A model generated the notes under the pieces. It was not told the origin of the DNA. It saw only the letters and a program-made list of their open reading frames with translations, and did no database searches. A program made the translations under genes and the position numbers. A stretch of 64,000 bases of DNA from Macrolepiota albuminosa. Its lineage: Eukaryota > Basidiomycota > Agaricomycetes > Agaricales > Agaricaceae. Location of the stretch: NCBI GenBank assembly GCA_027475525.1, contig JAMWFC010000113.1, forward strand, positions 2,406,001 through 2,470,000, written 5' to 3'. Positions 22,469 to 32,787 of this stretch are shown one piece after another; position 1 is the stretch's first letter, and the number at the start of each line of letters is the position of its first letter.

Positions 22469-23743
22469 ATGCCTGCCGAAATAGTGAGACAAAAGCTGCC
22501 ACTATCAACAAGTCGTGACGCTCCTCGATTCACCCATACACAGCCTACAGAAGTACGGCGTTTCCTTCGAAAGATGGAGAGCCTCTTCAAGGCTGCAGGG
22601 ATCAATGATAACCAGGAACGGAAGGACAAGTTGACGGAATATGTGGACGCTGAGACGGATAGTGAGTGGAGAGGGTTAGATAGCTTTGGGGACGAATCTA
22701 CGTATGACAATTTCGTCAAAGAAATACAAAGTTCTTACCCTGAAGCAATCTCAGATGAGGGAAGCGTGGCAGTGCTTGATCGGATCTGTCGAGAGCACGC
22801 ACGTTTAGGGCAGCATGACACAGAAGAAATTCATGCGCTTGTTCGGAAATTCCGGGCTGAGGCAAAGAAGTTGACAGGGGTGCTAGGGAATGGAGCATTG
22901 GTGGACAAATTTACCAAGTGCTTCACACCAGCATTCCGTGAGCTAATCTTAGCACAAGCCTTGCAAAAGTACGGACATTACAGTGATGTATCTAGGAAAC
23001 GACACAAAGATGACAGATATGATCTAAAGGAAGTTATAAATATCGTGTCTATTTTAGTCGACTCCGGAACATCATTCCGAGATGATGAGGGAACAAAAGA
23101 GAGAGCTCCGGGGGTGATCAAGGTTAAGCAGGAGGTTGACCTGGAGACTGAGGGAAGGTTAGCCAATTTGCAGGATGGAGTCATGGCTCTGGGGAAGGAG
23201 ATGAGCAGTCTGAGGGGGTTCATGCAGACAATGAATAATGAGTGGAAGGCAAAGAGCCAGGTTCCTATGCAGGGAGGACTGCAGACTAGGCTGGGGATGC
23301 CTGCTCAGGCTTTGCAGACTGTTCAGTTTCCAGGAGGCAACAGTTCAGCTGCTGGAATAAATTGTTATCACTGTTGGGAGTTGGGACACAGGACCAATGA
23401 CTGTGAATATCTCAAGACTCAAGTCCAAGAAGGCAAGCTCATCCTCTTTGAAGGCAGGCCTAGGCTACCTTCTGGGGAGCCCATTCCCAGGAGTCCACCT
23501 AATGTGTCTCCCAAAGAGAGGGTCAATGCTATCATGGATCCTAAGGCTGCTGCCTTCTATGGCTGGGTTGAAGAGCCAGTCACTGTTGTGCCTAGTGTGT
23601 CTACATATGTGCAGGCAGTGCCCAAAGAGAAAGAGGATTTAGAGAAGAAGATAGAGGAGCTGCAGAGCTTGGTGGCAAGTCTGATAACTACTAGGAGTCA
23701 GACTTATGAGAAGAACACCCAGCAGAAGCAGGAGGGTTTTTAG
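22469..23743 (+). CDS. Element D gag (capsid/nucleocapsid)
   Basis: 424 residues from the first in-frame ATG (22469; MPAEIVRQKL). The frame is open upstream to about 22283 but without ATG. Seen: capsid-like helical domain (RRFLRKMESLFKAAGI, about 22555-22960), Lys/Gln-rich linker, zinc knuckle C-x2-C-x4-H-x4-C at 23363-23404 (CYHCWELGHRTNDC), then a C-terminal coiled-coil-like stretch (EKEDLEKKIEELQSLV). Stop TAG 23741-23743 directly follows the slippery heptamer at 23734-23740. CpG is common before about 23110 and almost absent after it. Related to F gag (50980-52940). Assembles the particle that packages element RNA (family knowledge). Confidence 0.9.
   Translation: MPAEIVRQKLPLSTSRDAPRFTHTQPTEVRRFLRKMESLFKAAGINDNQERKDKLTEYVDAETDSEWRGLDSFGDESTYDNFVKEIQSSYPEAISDEGSVAVLDRICREHARLGQHDTEEIHALVRKFRAEAKKLTGVLGNGALVDKFTKCFTPAFRELILAQALQKYGHYSDVSRKRHKDDRYDLKEVINIVSILVDSGTSFRDDEGTKERAPGVIKVKQEVDLETEGRLANLQDGVMALGKEMSSLRGFMQTMNNEWKAKSQVPMQGGLQTRLGMPAQALQTVQFPGGNSSAAGINCYHCWELGHRTNDCEYLKTQVQEGKLILFEGRPRLPSGEPIPRSPPNVSPKERVNAIMDPKAAAFYGWVEEPVTVVPSVSTYVQAVPKEKEDLEKKIEELQSLVASLITTRSQTYEKNTQQKQEGF
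23734..23740 (+). promoter_or_regulatory. Predicted -1 frameshift site, gag to protease
   Basis: G GGT TTT in gag phase, immediately before gag TAG. This is a canonical X XXY YYZ heptamer. A -1 slip enters the protease frame, open from 23710. Seven nt downstream CTCAA (23748-23752) can pair with TTGAG (23785-23789), and GGTGG (23757-23761) with CCACC (23800-23804), a possible pseudoknot. Confidence 0.75.
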
Positions 23744-24759
23744 AGAACTCAAGGATGGTGGCAGATGGAAGAGTCCAGCCTGAATTGAGGACACCACTAC
23801 CACCTGAGAGTGATCTAAAAAGGCAAAGGGGAGTTATAGAAGTAGGCAAAGGGAACCTGCCCTTTGAGCAGGTGCCTGCTGTCAATGGAGAGAAAATAGT
23901 AAAATTTCAAAGTGACAAGAAAGAGTTGTATCAGCCCAGAGTATGGCAGAGAAGGGAAGATGAGATTGTCAGCAAAATATTGGACAATGAGGTGACAATT
24001 TCTACAAGGGAATTGTTGAAGGTGCCAGCCTTGCAGGAGGCTCTGGAGAAGACTTGGAGGAGGAGGGAAGGTGCTACCAAGTGGACAGCTGCCAAGGTCT
24101 TTGCACAGGAGGATAGGAGTGCCTCTGTAATGAGCCAGGTCAATATAGATGACTTGCCTCAACCAGGGTACCATATCTCTCAGAGTGAAGAAGAGGGGGT
24201 TCCAAAGGGATCAGTGGTTCATGAGGACTGTGTGGCTACCTTCTTGGAACAGCTTCCACCAGGGGATAGGCCAGAAGTGGTCTATGTGGCCAGAGACTTA
24301 CAAGTGTTGAGGTCTCTGTACCCTAGTGTGAATGACCAAGCTAAGGTGGAGGCTATATTGGACAGTGGGTCTCAGATTGTGTGCATGGCTTTGGACAAGG
24401 CATTAAGTCTGAGATTGACTTGGGATCCTGATATAAGGTTGCGCATGGAGAGTGCCAATCAGCAGGTTAATGAGTCTTTGGGGATGGCCAAGAATGTGCC
24501 CTTCAAGTTTGCTGAGGGTTTCACAATATACTTGCAAGTGCATATATTTGAGAAACCTGCCTATACAGTATTACTGGGGAGGCCATTTGATACAGCCACT
24601 GAGAGTAATGTGCAGAACTTGAAGGATGGTAGTGCAATCATCACTATCAGGGATCCTAATACTGGGAAGAGGACTGCACTGCCAACTTATGAGAGAGGCA
24701 AGGCACCCCCTAGTGGCAACAAGGAGGAGTTGGGAAAAGCTTCAGCCTTGAGGAGTTGA
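23743..24759 (+). CDS. Element D protease ORF
   Basis: Retropepsin-type aspartic protease that cleaves the polyprotein. The frame is open from 23710 to TGA 24757-24759 and lies in the -1 phase of gag; its first ATG is 23755 (334 residues). The N-terminal half is a charged linker; the catalytic motif VEAILDSGSQIV has DSG at 24361-24369; a flap/dimer region follows (AYTVLLGRPFD, about 24560-24590). Expected product is a gag-pro fusion by -1 frameshifting at 23734, with independent start at 23755 as the alternative. The stop overlaps the open pol frame. The same protease is recognisable in F (DSG at 50858-50866, minus). Confidence 0.9.
   Translation, partial: ENSRMVADGRVQPELRTPLPPESDLKRQRGVIEVGKGNLPFEQVPAVNGEKIVKFQSDKKELYQPRVWQRREDEIVSKILDNEVTISTRELLKVPALQEALEKTWRRREGATKWTAAKVFAQEDRSASVMSQVNIDDLPQPGYHISQSEEEGVPKGSVVHEDCVATFLEQLPPGDRPEVVYVARDLQVLRSLYPSVNDQAKVEAILDSGSQIVCMALDKALSLRLTWDPDIRLRMESANQQVNESLGMAKNVPFKFAEGFTIYLQVHIFEKPAYTVLLGRPFDTATESNVQNLKDGSAIITIRDPNTGKRTALPTYERGKAPPSGNKEELGKASALRS
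24732..24738 (+). promoter_or_regulatory. Predicted -1 frameshift site, protease to pol
   Basis: G GGA AAA in protease phase, 18 nt before the protease TGA. Pol is open in the -1 phase from 24714. A stem begins 4-7 nt later: CCTTGA (24746-24751) pairs with TCAAGG (24767-24772), with CAG/CTG outside (24743-24745; 24778-24780). Classic spacing for programmed frameshifting. Confidence 0.78.
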
Positions 24760-27700
24760 TCCCAGATCAAGGAGAGGCTGCAGTGATGATAGAGGGGAGT
24801 GAGGAGGAAGGTTTCTGGATCAAGGGGTACTGTGTCAAGGAGAAGAGTTTTGAGCAGCAAGAACTCAGAGATGTGTACTTGGCTGCTTACCATGCTACTG
24901 GAAGAGAAGGAGAAAGGACAGGGCAGTTGCTGGGAGCTTACCTGAATGGAGAGCTTGGCTACCTACCTGAAGAGTTAAAGAGTGGGGGGGAGAAAAGCCA
25001 GGAGGAAACTGTACAAGTGTTTGGGAAATATAAGCCTGTTGCCAAGAAAGTTAGACCTGTGTTGGGTACTACACCAGAGGAGTTCAGGATAGAAAGGAAT
25101 ATCACTGGGGATCCTTTAAAGGACATGCCACCTTTGAGTCCACATCCACCTGAATTCAGACCTACTGGGAGGTACACAGAGGAGTGCAAGCAGATTATTG
25201 ACCAAGCACATGAAGGGGAGTTTCTGTGGCCAGAAGAGAGAAAGTTACTGCACCAGTTGATGATGCAGCAGAATGAGGCCTTTGCATGGAATGACAGTCA
25301 GAAGGGGAAGTTCAAAGAGGAATACTTCCCACCTGTTGTTATGCCAGTAGTACCTCACCAGCCTTGGGTGTTGAAAAACAGACCCATACCTCCTGGGAAG
25401 TACAATGACCTGTGCAAGGAGATTAAGAGGAAGTTGGAAGCAGGGGTTTATGAGAGGTCAAACTCCTCATATAGATCACAATGGTTTGCTGTTCTGAAGA
25501 AGGATGGGAAAAGTCTGAGGCTTGTGCACAGTTTAGAACCTCTAAACAAAGTCACTATAGCTCATTCTGGAGTACCTCCTGCTACAGAAGAACTGGCCAA
25601 CCACTTTGCTGGAAGAGCATGTGGTGGGATGTGTGATCTCTATGTTGGATATGATGAAAGGACTTTGGACCCTAAGTCTAGGGACTATACTACCTTTCAG
25701 ACACCTTATGGAGCTCTGAGATTGGTGACATTGCCAATGGGATGGACTAATTCAGTTCCCATCTTCCATGATGATGTTACTTATATCTTGCAAGATGAGA
25801 TGCCTCATGTCACTTGGCCTTATATTGATGACGTTCCAATAAGAGGACCTGAGACTAGGTATGAGTTGGAAGGAGGAGGGTATGAGACTATTGCAGAGAA
25901 TCAAGGGATTAGGCGCTTTGTATGGGAGCACCTGAACAATGTCAATAGAGTTGTTCAGCGCATCAAGTATGCTGGAGGAACCTTCTCAGGGACTAAGTCT
26001 GTGCTATGTGCAGATGAAATCACTGTAGTGGGTCACTTGTGTTCTTATGAGGGGCGCAAGCCAGAGACAAAGAGATATGCAGTGGTCATGAGTTGGGGAG
26101 ACTGCCGCAATGTCTCTGAGGTTAGGAAGTTCTTGGGAACTTGTGGTACCTTCAGAATGTTCATCCAGGACTATGCCAAGATCTCAGAGCCTATCAATAG
26201 GCTCACTAAGGATGATGTGGCTTTTGTCTGGGAGGAAGAACAGAAGGAGGCCATGAGGGAGATGAAGAGGAGGTTAGCAAGTTGTGCAGCGATGTGGCTT
26301 TTGTCTGGGAGGAAGAACAGAAGGAGGCCATGAGGGAGATGAAGAGGAGGTTAGCAAGTTGTGCAGCTCTAAGACCTATAGACTATGAGTCTGAAGGAGC
26401 TGTCATCTTGGCAGTAGACACTTCTTGGATGGCTGTTGGGTTTGGGATCTTCCAAGAGGACAGTACAAATCCAAAACAGAGGACTTGTGCTAGACTGGGG
26501 TCCATTACCTTGAATGAGAGGGAGGCTAGGTTTTCACAACCTAAGAGAGAGTTGTATGGTCTTATGAGGGCATTACAAGTTAGCAGCTATTGGTTACTAG
26601 GGTGCAGAAAGCTTATCATTGAGAGTGATGCTAAATACCTCAAGGGCATGCTGAGCAACCCAGGAATAGGACCTAATGCTACTATAATGCGCTGGGTGGA
26701 AGCTGTACTTATGTACCACTTCACCTTGAGGCATGTGCCAGGGAAGACTTTCAGTATGGATGGTCTATCTCGCAGAGAGAAGCAACCAGGAGATGAAGAG
26801 TATCCTCCTGTGGACCCATCTTTACTGGATGATCCAAAGCCAATGTCCTTTGAGTATCCAGATGAGATCAACAGAGTACCTGGTTGGGAGGAACATGTGC
26901 CCCTCAAGTTAGAAGACTTCATGGATGAGATTGATACAAGAGGAGGCTACTTGCTAGCTGTCACTCCAGAAGATGTACAGGAAGAAGTAGAGATGGGTAG
27001 AGACAGGGAGCAAGGCCTAGCCTTGGGCTTACAAGAGCAAAGCACTAAAGTAGGGACTACACTGAATCCAGTAGCAGTCTTGACTTTATCTACACTCTTG
27101 TTGCCAGAAAGGCCCTCTGCCTCTACTGTGGAAGAGTACCAGGAAGAGAGGAGAACTGAGAAGGGGAAATCCTTGGACAACCTCTTACCACTAGTACAGG
27201 ACTGGCTTAGGCATCCTGGAAAGGTACCCAGAGAGGTGAAAGAGGGACAATTTCTTAAGTTTGCAAGACAGTTCTTCTTTGATCTCAAGGGAAGGTTTTA
27301 CAAGAGAGGAGAAGAGGGGAAGCACAAGCTAGTCATAGAGAAGGACAGGAGGATGTATATGCTAAAGTCTGCTCATGATGCACTTGGTCACAGAGGGACT
27401 TTTGCAACTAAGGCTTTACTGGAGGAGAGGTTTTGGTGGCCAGAAATGGAAGCTGATGTAAAGTGGTATATAGACACTTGTCATGCTTGCCAAGTAAGGC
27501 AGAAAGTTGCAGTGTGCAGGCAGCCTGTGGTAGCCTACACTCCCAGTATATTTGAAACCATACACTTGGATACCATGCACATGACACCAAGTTCAAATGG
27601 GTGCAAGTATATTGTACATGGGAGGTGCGCTTTAACCTCATGGATGGAGGGTAGACCTTTGAAGAAGGATAACCACAAGTTGATTGGGCAGTGGTTGTTT

Positions 27701-28567
27701 GAAGAAGTGATCTGTAGATGGGGCTGTATAAGCACCATTGTAACAGATAATGCTGGGCAGTTCACAAAAGTGGTACATTGGCTATCTAAGAAGTATGGGA
27801 TACAGGGCATAACTATTGCTCCCTATAATTCTAGAGCTAATGGGAGGATAGAGAGACCACATTGGGATGTGAGGCAGGCCTTGTATAAAGCCTGTGAAGA
27901 CAGAACCAAGTGGTACTGGTTCTTTTGGCATGTAATGTGGGCAGACAGGATTACAGTTAGGAAGAGATTTGGGTGTTCCCCATTCTTCTTAGTAACTGGA
28001 GCACATCCTATACTACCCTTGGACTTAGTGGAAGCCACTTGGTTGGTAGACTGGCCTGATGGACCAGTATCTACAGAAGACTTAATTGGCTTAAGAGCTC
28101 AAGCACTGGCAAAGCACTACCAGCATGTGGAAGACATGAGGACTAGGGTCAGCAAGGAGAAGTTGAGATGGGCAGAGAACTTCACAAGGGAAAATGAAGC
28201 CTCTATCAAGGAGTACAAGTTCAAACCAAGAGACTTAGTACTGGTTAGAAACATAGTGGCAGCTAAATCTCTAAGTGGGAAAATGTCTGCGCGCTATTGG
28301 GGACCTATGGTGGTGTTGACTAGGACTAAGGGAGGCAACTATATAGTGGCAGAGTTGGATGGTACTGTATGGCAAGAAAGAGTAGCTGCCTTTAGGGTTA
28401 TACCTTACAAGGCTAGGCAGCAAATCACTCTGCCTACTAGTATAGAGGAATGGATTGATATTACTCCTTCTAAGCTACAAGAGCTAAGAGAAGAGAAGAA
28501 TGAGGGACAAGTAGAGGAAGACCTCTACCTCCGGGGGGTACATCTAGGAGAGGAACAGGAAGAGTAA
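24739..28567 (+). CDS. Element D pol: RT, RNase H, integrase
   Basis: Long pol frame, in the -1 phase of the protease. Without the 77-bp duplication at 26214 it is one frame of about 1,244 codons counted from 24756. RT: SNSSYRSQWF (about 25457), catalytic YIDD at 25821-25832. RNase H: ILAVDTSWMAVGF (about 26407), ESDAKYLKGML (about 26622), ending near VPGKTFSMDGLSR. Integrase: HHCC finger (HDALGHRGTF, CHAC; about 27375-27490), DDE in HLDTMHM (about 27565), VTDNAGQF (about 27742), RANGRIERPHWDV (about 27835). C-terminal part GPMVVLTRTKGGNYIV. No premature stop other than the duplication effect. The sequence is almost free of CpG although the frame is intact. Confidence 0.93.
26214..26367. repeat. 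Exact 77-bp tandem duplication (4 of 8)
   Basis: Copies 26214-26290 and 26291-26367 in RNase H of element D. It splits pol into two overlapping frames differing by exactly the shift a 77-bp insert causes; the rest of the frame is clean. Confidence 0.97.
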
Positions 28568-29732
28568 CTCAGTCTGCCCTGGTCACTAGAGCTCTGGGGT
28601 AGCTGGTAAAAAGGAGGGACAGCTAGTGGCATTGTGTGCTAGCTACCACAATGGCTACAACTAAGCTACCAAGGTCTTAAGGAGGGTCTGAGGAGAGAGA
28701 AAGATCAGGGATACAAGAAGAGGCACAACGGCGTGTCACCACGTTGCTGAGGAGCGCAAATATTCTCAAGCACGTGGTCACACGTGCTAGTCACGTTGAT
28801 GTCAGCCTGGACGCCTGCCTTGGTAATCAAATCGTCGGTGCACCTGCTTATGTAACGTTGTCACACGTAACTAAGCACGTGTTCACGTCAGCAATTGCAC
28901 GCGTCGACTGCGAATATGATCGTCGATATATTGAGCATGTTTGTACTGGGTCTGACAGAGCGGAACTCTTAAAGTACAGAAAAGCAGGGCAAGAAATCTA
29001 TTAGACGACCTATGAGACAAGATTTGGTGGCTACGGCGTGGTACAAAGAGTGGGGATTTAGGCACAACAAGGGTGCCGGGACAGAGTCAAACGCGCGGTC
29101 GGTCAGACCAAGCGGTCGTCCAAGCACGAAAAGAAGTAAAAGTCAGAAGTGGCCGTGCGTGGAGACGTCGCAAAGGGACGCACAGGGATAAGAATGGGTG
29201 CAGGAGACGGGAAAAAGTTCTGAGACAGCCATGGTGTCTCAGGCGCGTCCGAATACTGTAAATAGAGTAAAAAGTTCCGTCGTTCCGCGTGATCGGAAAG
29301 GTGATGTGAAAAGGATGGTGAGGTGGATAGAGAGTTACGAAGGAGGAGTAACGAGCTGGCCGGAAGAAAAACTGCGAGTGAGTGTGGGAGGCAGAGAGTA
29401 AGGGCAAAGACGCACCAAAAGACAGTGCGGGGAATACAAGGAGTTTACCCCACACGATCGGACAAATGAGGAAGCGAGTAGTGGGGATCACGGTCCGAGG
29501 TGGGAACCGAGAAGAAGCAGTCAGTTCCAGAGGATCGGAACAACGGAAAGGAGTTGAGGCGAAAAGGAGTAATGGAAGGCTCGGATCAGCGGATCAGCAG
29601 GGCTGATCATGATCAATCAAGAAGCCTTGCGTCACTCATACGTCACGCAAATTAAAGACGTCGAATGCAAGTTTATTGCGCGCAGAAACTAAGTCTATTG
29701 GGCTACGGAATAGTAACAAAAATACGTTGTAA
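28568..29732. other. Spacer between pol and the antisense gene of D
   Basis: About 1.2 kb where two convergent transcription units would end. CpG-rich, no supported gene; open frames on both strands lack recognisable content. Three CACGTG palindromes (28771, 28781, 28876) and several more ACGT cores cluster in 28738-28890. Confidence 0.55.
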
Positions 29733-31001
29733 CTATAAGGTAGCCTCAATAGCACTGTCTACTGCGTCCGCTTTGGGATCCGGCCCAGGGATCTCAACAT
29801 CCGGGCTTTCGACGGCTGTCTGAGAAGAACAGAGAAAATGAGTACGAAATCGGAGCAGAATAAGCTGAAGAAACGAACCGACTTAGAAGGGGATCCGACT
29901 TGGAGCTCTCCGATACGGATCTCCGTATCGGAAAGAGCCTGCTTGTCGAGAGCAGTTCGGACAGCTTCACGGCGCGCAATAAGTTGCTTGCAACGTTGCT
30001 GGGCCATGTCCAGCGCAAAAAGCTGTTGGCAAGCGGTCTGGTCGAGTTCCTGGAGGTAGTCTCGGAGGGTAGCACGTGAGACCTTGCCGTCCTTGGCAAG
30101 GATGCGGTCGGTCTCGTCAAGAAGCGCTTGTGCGCAAGAGCCGTCAGGTCGATAAGAAGCTGAGGGGAAAATTTAAAGTGGAGTTATGTAATAAGGAGAA
30201 AAGGAACGCACCGACAGAGGGTTGAACGCGAGGCCTCTTGGCGTCGGGTGCGGCCTCAGGTGGGGGCTGGAGAGAGAGCGAAAAATGCGCAAAACGCATA
30301 AATAATTCGTCGATTTGTATTTCTAGAAATAGAAAACAAGCTCACGTCGTTAGTCTTGCGCTTGGCAGGACGAGGGGATGACACACTCATCATTTCCACG
30401 TCGCTGTCACGCTCTTGGCGGCGGTCACGGGCACGACGAGCCTCATCACGGCGGCGGGTCTGGAAAGGAAGGGAGAAATTAGAAAAGAAGTGGATGGGGG
30501 AAAAATGCAAAGAGTGACCTCAGCGCGCTCTTTAGCAGCAGCTTGTTTGGCAGCTTCTTCGGCACGCTTGTCATTGATTAATTTCAAGATGCTGTCAGCA
30601 AAAATACACCAGTTTTTGAGGTTGGAAGAGGTCTGGAGGAGGCGACGCTCGATGCGGTCCTGGACTTTATAGAGAACATCATAAAGGCCACACTGCTCGG
30701 CAATGGCAGGGAAGTCCGAGTGATCAATGAAGATCTGGGGACAATGTGCAAAAGGTTAAACTTAGAACAAGAGCCAAAATTAGACATGACACACAAGTTC
30801 GGCAGCTCCGAGATGCCGGGACACGAGGGTAGAGGACTCTTTTGCAAGAGCTTCCTCACAAAGGCGGGTGACAGCAGTGCCAAAAGCAGCAATATGCTTG
30901 ACGGACTTGATTTGTTGATCCTTATCACGGATAATGGCATTCTCAAGGAGAGAGTAGGGGTCGGTACCAAGGGATCTTTTGGGACCAGTAGGAGGAGCCA
31001 T
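29733..31001 (-). CDS. Antisense six-exon gene of element D, intact
   Basis: Spliced ORF opposite to gag-pol: exons 31001-30795, 30734-30519, 30459-30346, 30266-30212, 30159-29900, 29819-29733, giving 939 nt and 312 residues. All five introns are GT-AG (52-80 bp) and all junctions keep frame. Starts MAPPTGPKRSLGTDPYSLL. Contents: helical N-terminal part, a basic Ala/Lys/Arg stretch (AAKQAAAKERAE), a basic segment with a nuclear-signal-like PAKRK, an acidic-helical part rich in Gln/Arg/Glu (ETDRILAKDG, AQQRCKQLIARRE), acidic tail. No cysteine cluster as in A and F. ATG is 211 nt from the LTR; TTTAAA lies about 42 nt upstream. Likely nuclear; function unknown. CpG-rich, unlike pol. Confidence 0.8.
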
Positions 31002-31178
31002 GGGGGATGGTGAACTAGGGATGTAGGGGATGATAGGAGGGGTTTAAATGGCCTTTGAGGCGACAGGGAGGACGGCAAAAACATGCAAAAGAAACCTACA
31101 AACCTTGCAGGAGGGCTGGACAAAAATTTTGATATGATGGCAGAGAAATGGAACTTGACCTAATCTGGAACTGTGAAT

Positions 31179-31212
31179 GACTGAGGACAGTCTTTATTTG
31201 GTGGGGGGGAGA
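31179..31212 (+). promoter_or_regulatory. AGGA-loop hairpin plus polypurine tract of element D
   Basis: GACTG-AGGA-CAGTC (31179-31192) followed by the purine tract GGTGGGGGGGAGA ending at 31212 against the LTR. Same arrangement as in A and F. Confidence 0.8.
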
Positions 31213-32214
31213 TGATACGACGCTGTACCAGCAGTCAGGGACACACCATGCACCAGAAGTCAAAATAAACATTTAAATATGGGCTGAAAACTGTAAGCCT
31301 CCTGGTAGCAGTCTCAACAAATAACCATCTCCGAAAACATCCCAACAAATACACAGAAAAGTACAGAACAACAGGCAGGAACCAGTTCAAACTATCAGCT
31401 CAACAATAGTCTAACCACTGTAATGGGGAGGGGAAGCATGGAAGCTGGCAGAGTGGACGGAATAGGATGGAATTGGGGAATTATTATTCTCATTCAATAT
31501 TATAATTCCTCAATTTCATCATCAAATCAGTCAATGTTCGGCAATGGACGGAATAGGATGAAATTGGGAAATTATTATATTCATTCAATATTATAATTCT
31601 CAATTTCATCGTCAAATCAGTCAATGTTCGATTTGACAACAAGGAGGGGAAAAGGAAAGAAGTAGGGGATGCAGGGAGGCGCTAAAAGAGGAAAGAAGGA
31701 TCTATGAAGGAGATCATGCTAAATGGAGCTCAAGCAAATGGGGAAGTGGCAATCCGAAACATCCGGAAGAATGGCGGAACAAGAAGTTGAATGGTGGAAC
31801 GGGTGGCACTGAAACAGGCCTCCCAAAAGGGAAATTGGACTATCAAATACATTCTGGAAGTTGGAGAGTTTCCGACAAAGAGTCATATGTAGATAGTGGT
31901 CTGTGCACCAGAAAAACAGTATAAATAGCCCAAGTTTAGTAGAGAATAGACAGGCAATTGATAGGCAAAGGCTCGGTGATTCCCAGGGAGTGAATCGCTT
32001 AGGCCGGAGTTTGTTAAGAAACCTCGACTTGTGGGAATATTATTATTCTCATTCAATATTATAATTCCTCAAAACCTCGGCGTTTTGCAAAATTATTAAA
32101 CGCATTCAAGATCATAATTATCTCTTTCACCGTCAAAATCAGTGTGAATTCAAGGTCATATTCTATACTAGCAAGCCCCAGAACTATCAAGTAATACTTA
32201 TACCAAGTACTACA
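31213..32214 (+). repeat. 3' LTR of element D
   Basis: 1002 bp, aligned with the 5' LTR at a constant offset of 10169, with no gap. Ends TACTACA; ATGG follows as target duplication. TATA box at 31920-31927. Confidence 0.95.
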
Positions 32215-32227
32215 ATGGTGCACCTGA

Positions 32228-32381
32228 TACCGGTGCACACAACCATTACTGCGTCCGCATTATCCTGGCTCTATTTGAAGGAGATTGTAAGGCTACATGG
32301 CCTTTACCGGTGCACACAACCATTACTGCGTCCGCATTATCCTGGCTCTATTTGAAGGAGATTGTAAGGCTACATGGCCTT
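32228..32381. repeat. Exact 77-bp tandem duplication (5 of 8)
   Basis: Copies 32228-32304 and 32305-32381, in C integrase close to the 3' edge of D. Confidence 0.95.
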
Positions 32382-32633
32382 TCAAGCTCGATCATGAGCG
32401 ATCAAGATGCAAAGTTTACGTCTCATTGGTGGCGAGAACTCCACAAGCTCTTGGGAGCTAAGTTGCTCATGTCTACATCGTTTCATCTGCAGACGGATGG
32501 ACAGACAGAGCGAGCGAATAGAAGTATTGCTCAGATCTTTTGTACGGTGGTCCGACCGGACCAACGCAACTGGGTAGATAGGATACCGCTAACCGAGTTC
32601 ACAATCAACGCAAGTGTGTCAGAGACCACGAAT

Positions 32634-32787
32634 TATGCGCCATTCGAGCTCAATGGAGGGTACATGCCCTCCATGCTGCGTGAACTACGGACGGATGGAG
32701 TCGTTCACAATATGCGCCATTCGAGCTCAATGGAGGGTACATGCCCTCCATGCTGCGTGAACTACGGACGGATGGAGTCGTTCACAA
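32634..32787. repeat. Exact 77-bp tandem duplication (6 of 8)
   Basis: Copies 32634-32710 and 32711-32787, in C integrase. Shifts the frame between two open segments (32310-32795 and 32741-33385). Confidence 0.95.

Larger units (their letters stand above)
21044..32214 (+). mobile_element. Young Ty3/Gypsy element D with antisense gene, inserted in C integrase
   Basis: LTRs 21044-22045 and 31213-32214 are both 1002 bp, aligned without a gap, with no difference noticed by eye. Target duplication ATGG (21040-21043; 32215-32218). Order: LTR, primer site, gag, protease, pol, spacer, minus-strand six-exon gene, hairpin, purine tract, LTR. The coding frames are intact apart from two 77-bp duplications that look technical. 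Probably the youngest insertion in the window and possibly still mobile. No chromodomain was seen in its pol. Confidence 0.95.

Noticed and set aside
29087..29491. Minus-strand 134-codon ORF behind the D antisense gene
   Set aside because: The antisense gene already ends at 29733; this frame has no recognisable content and no splice link was found.
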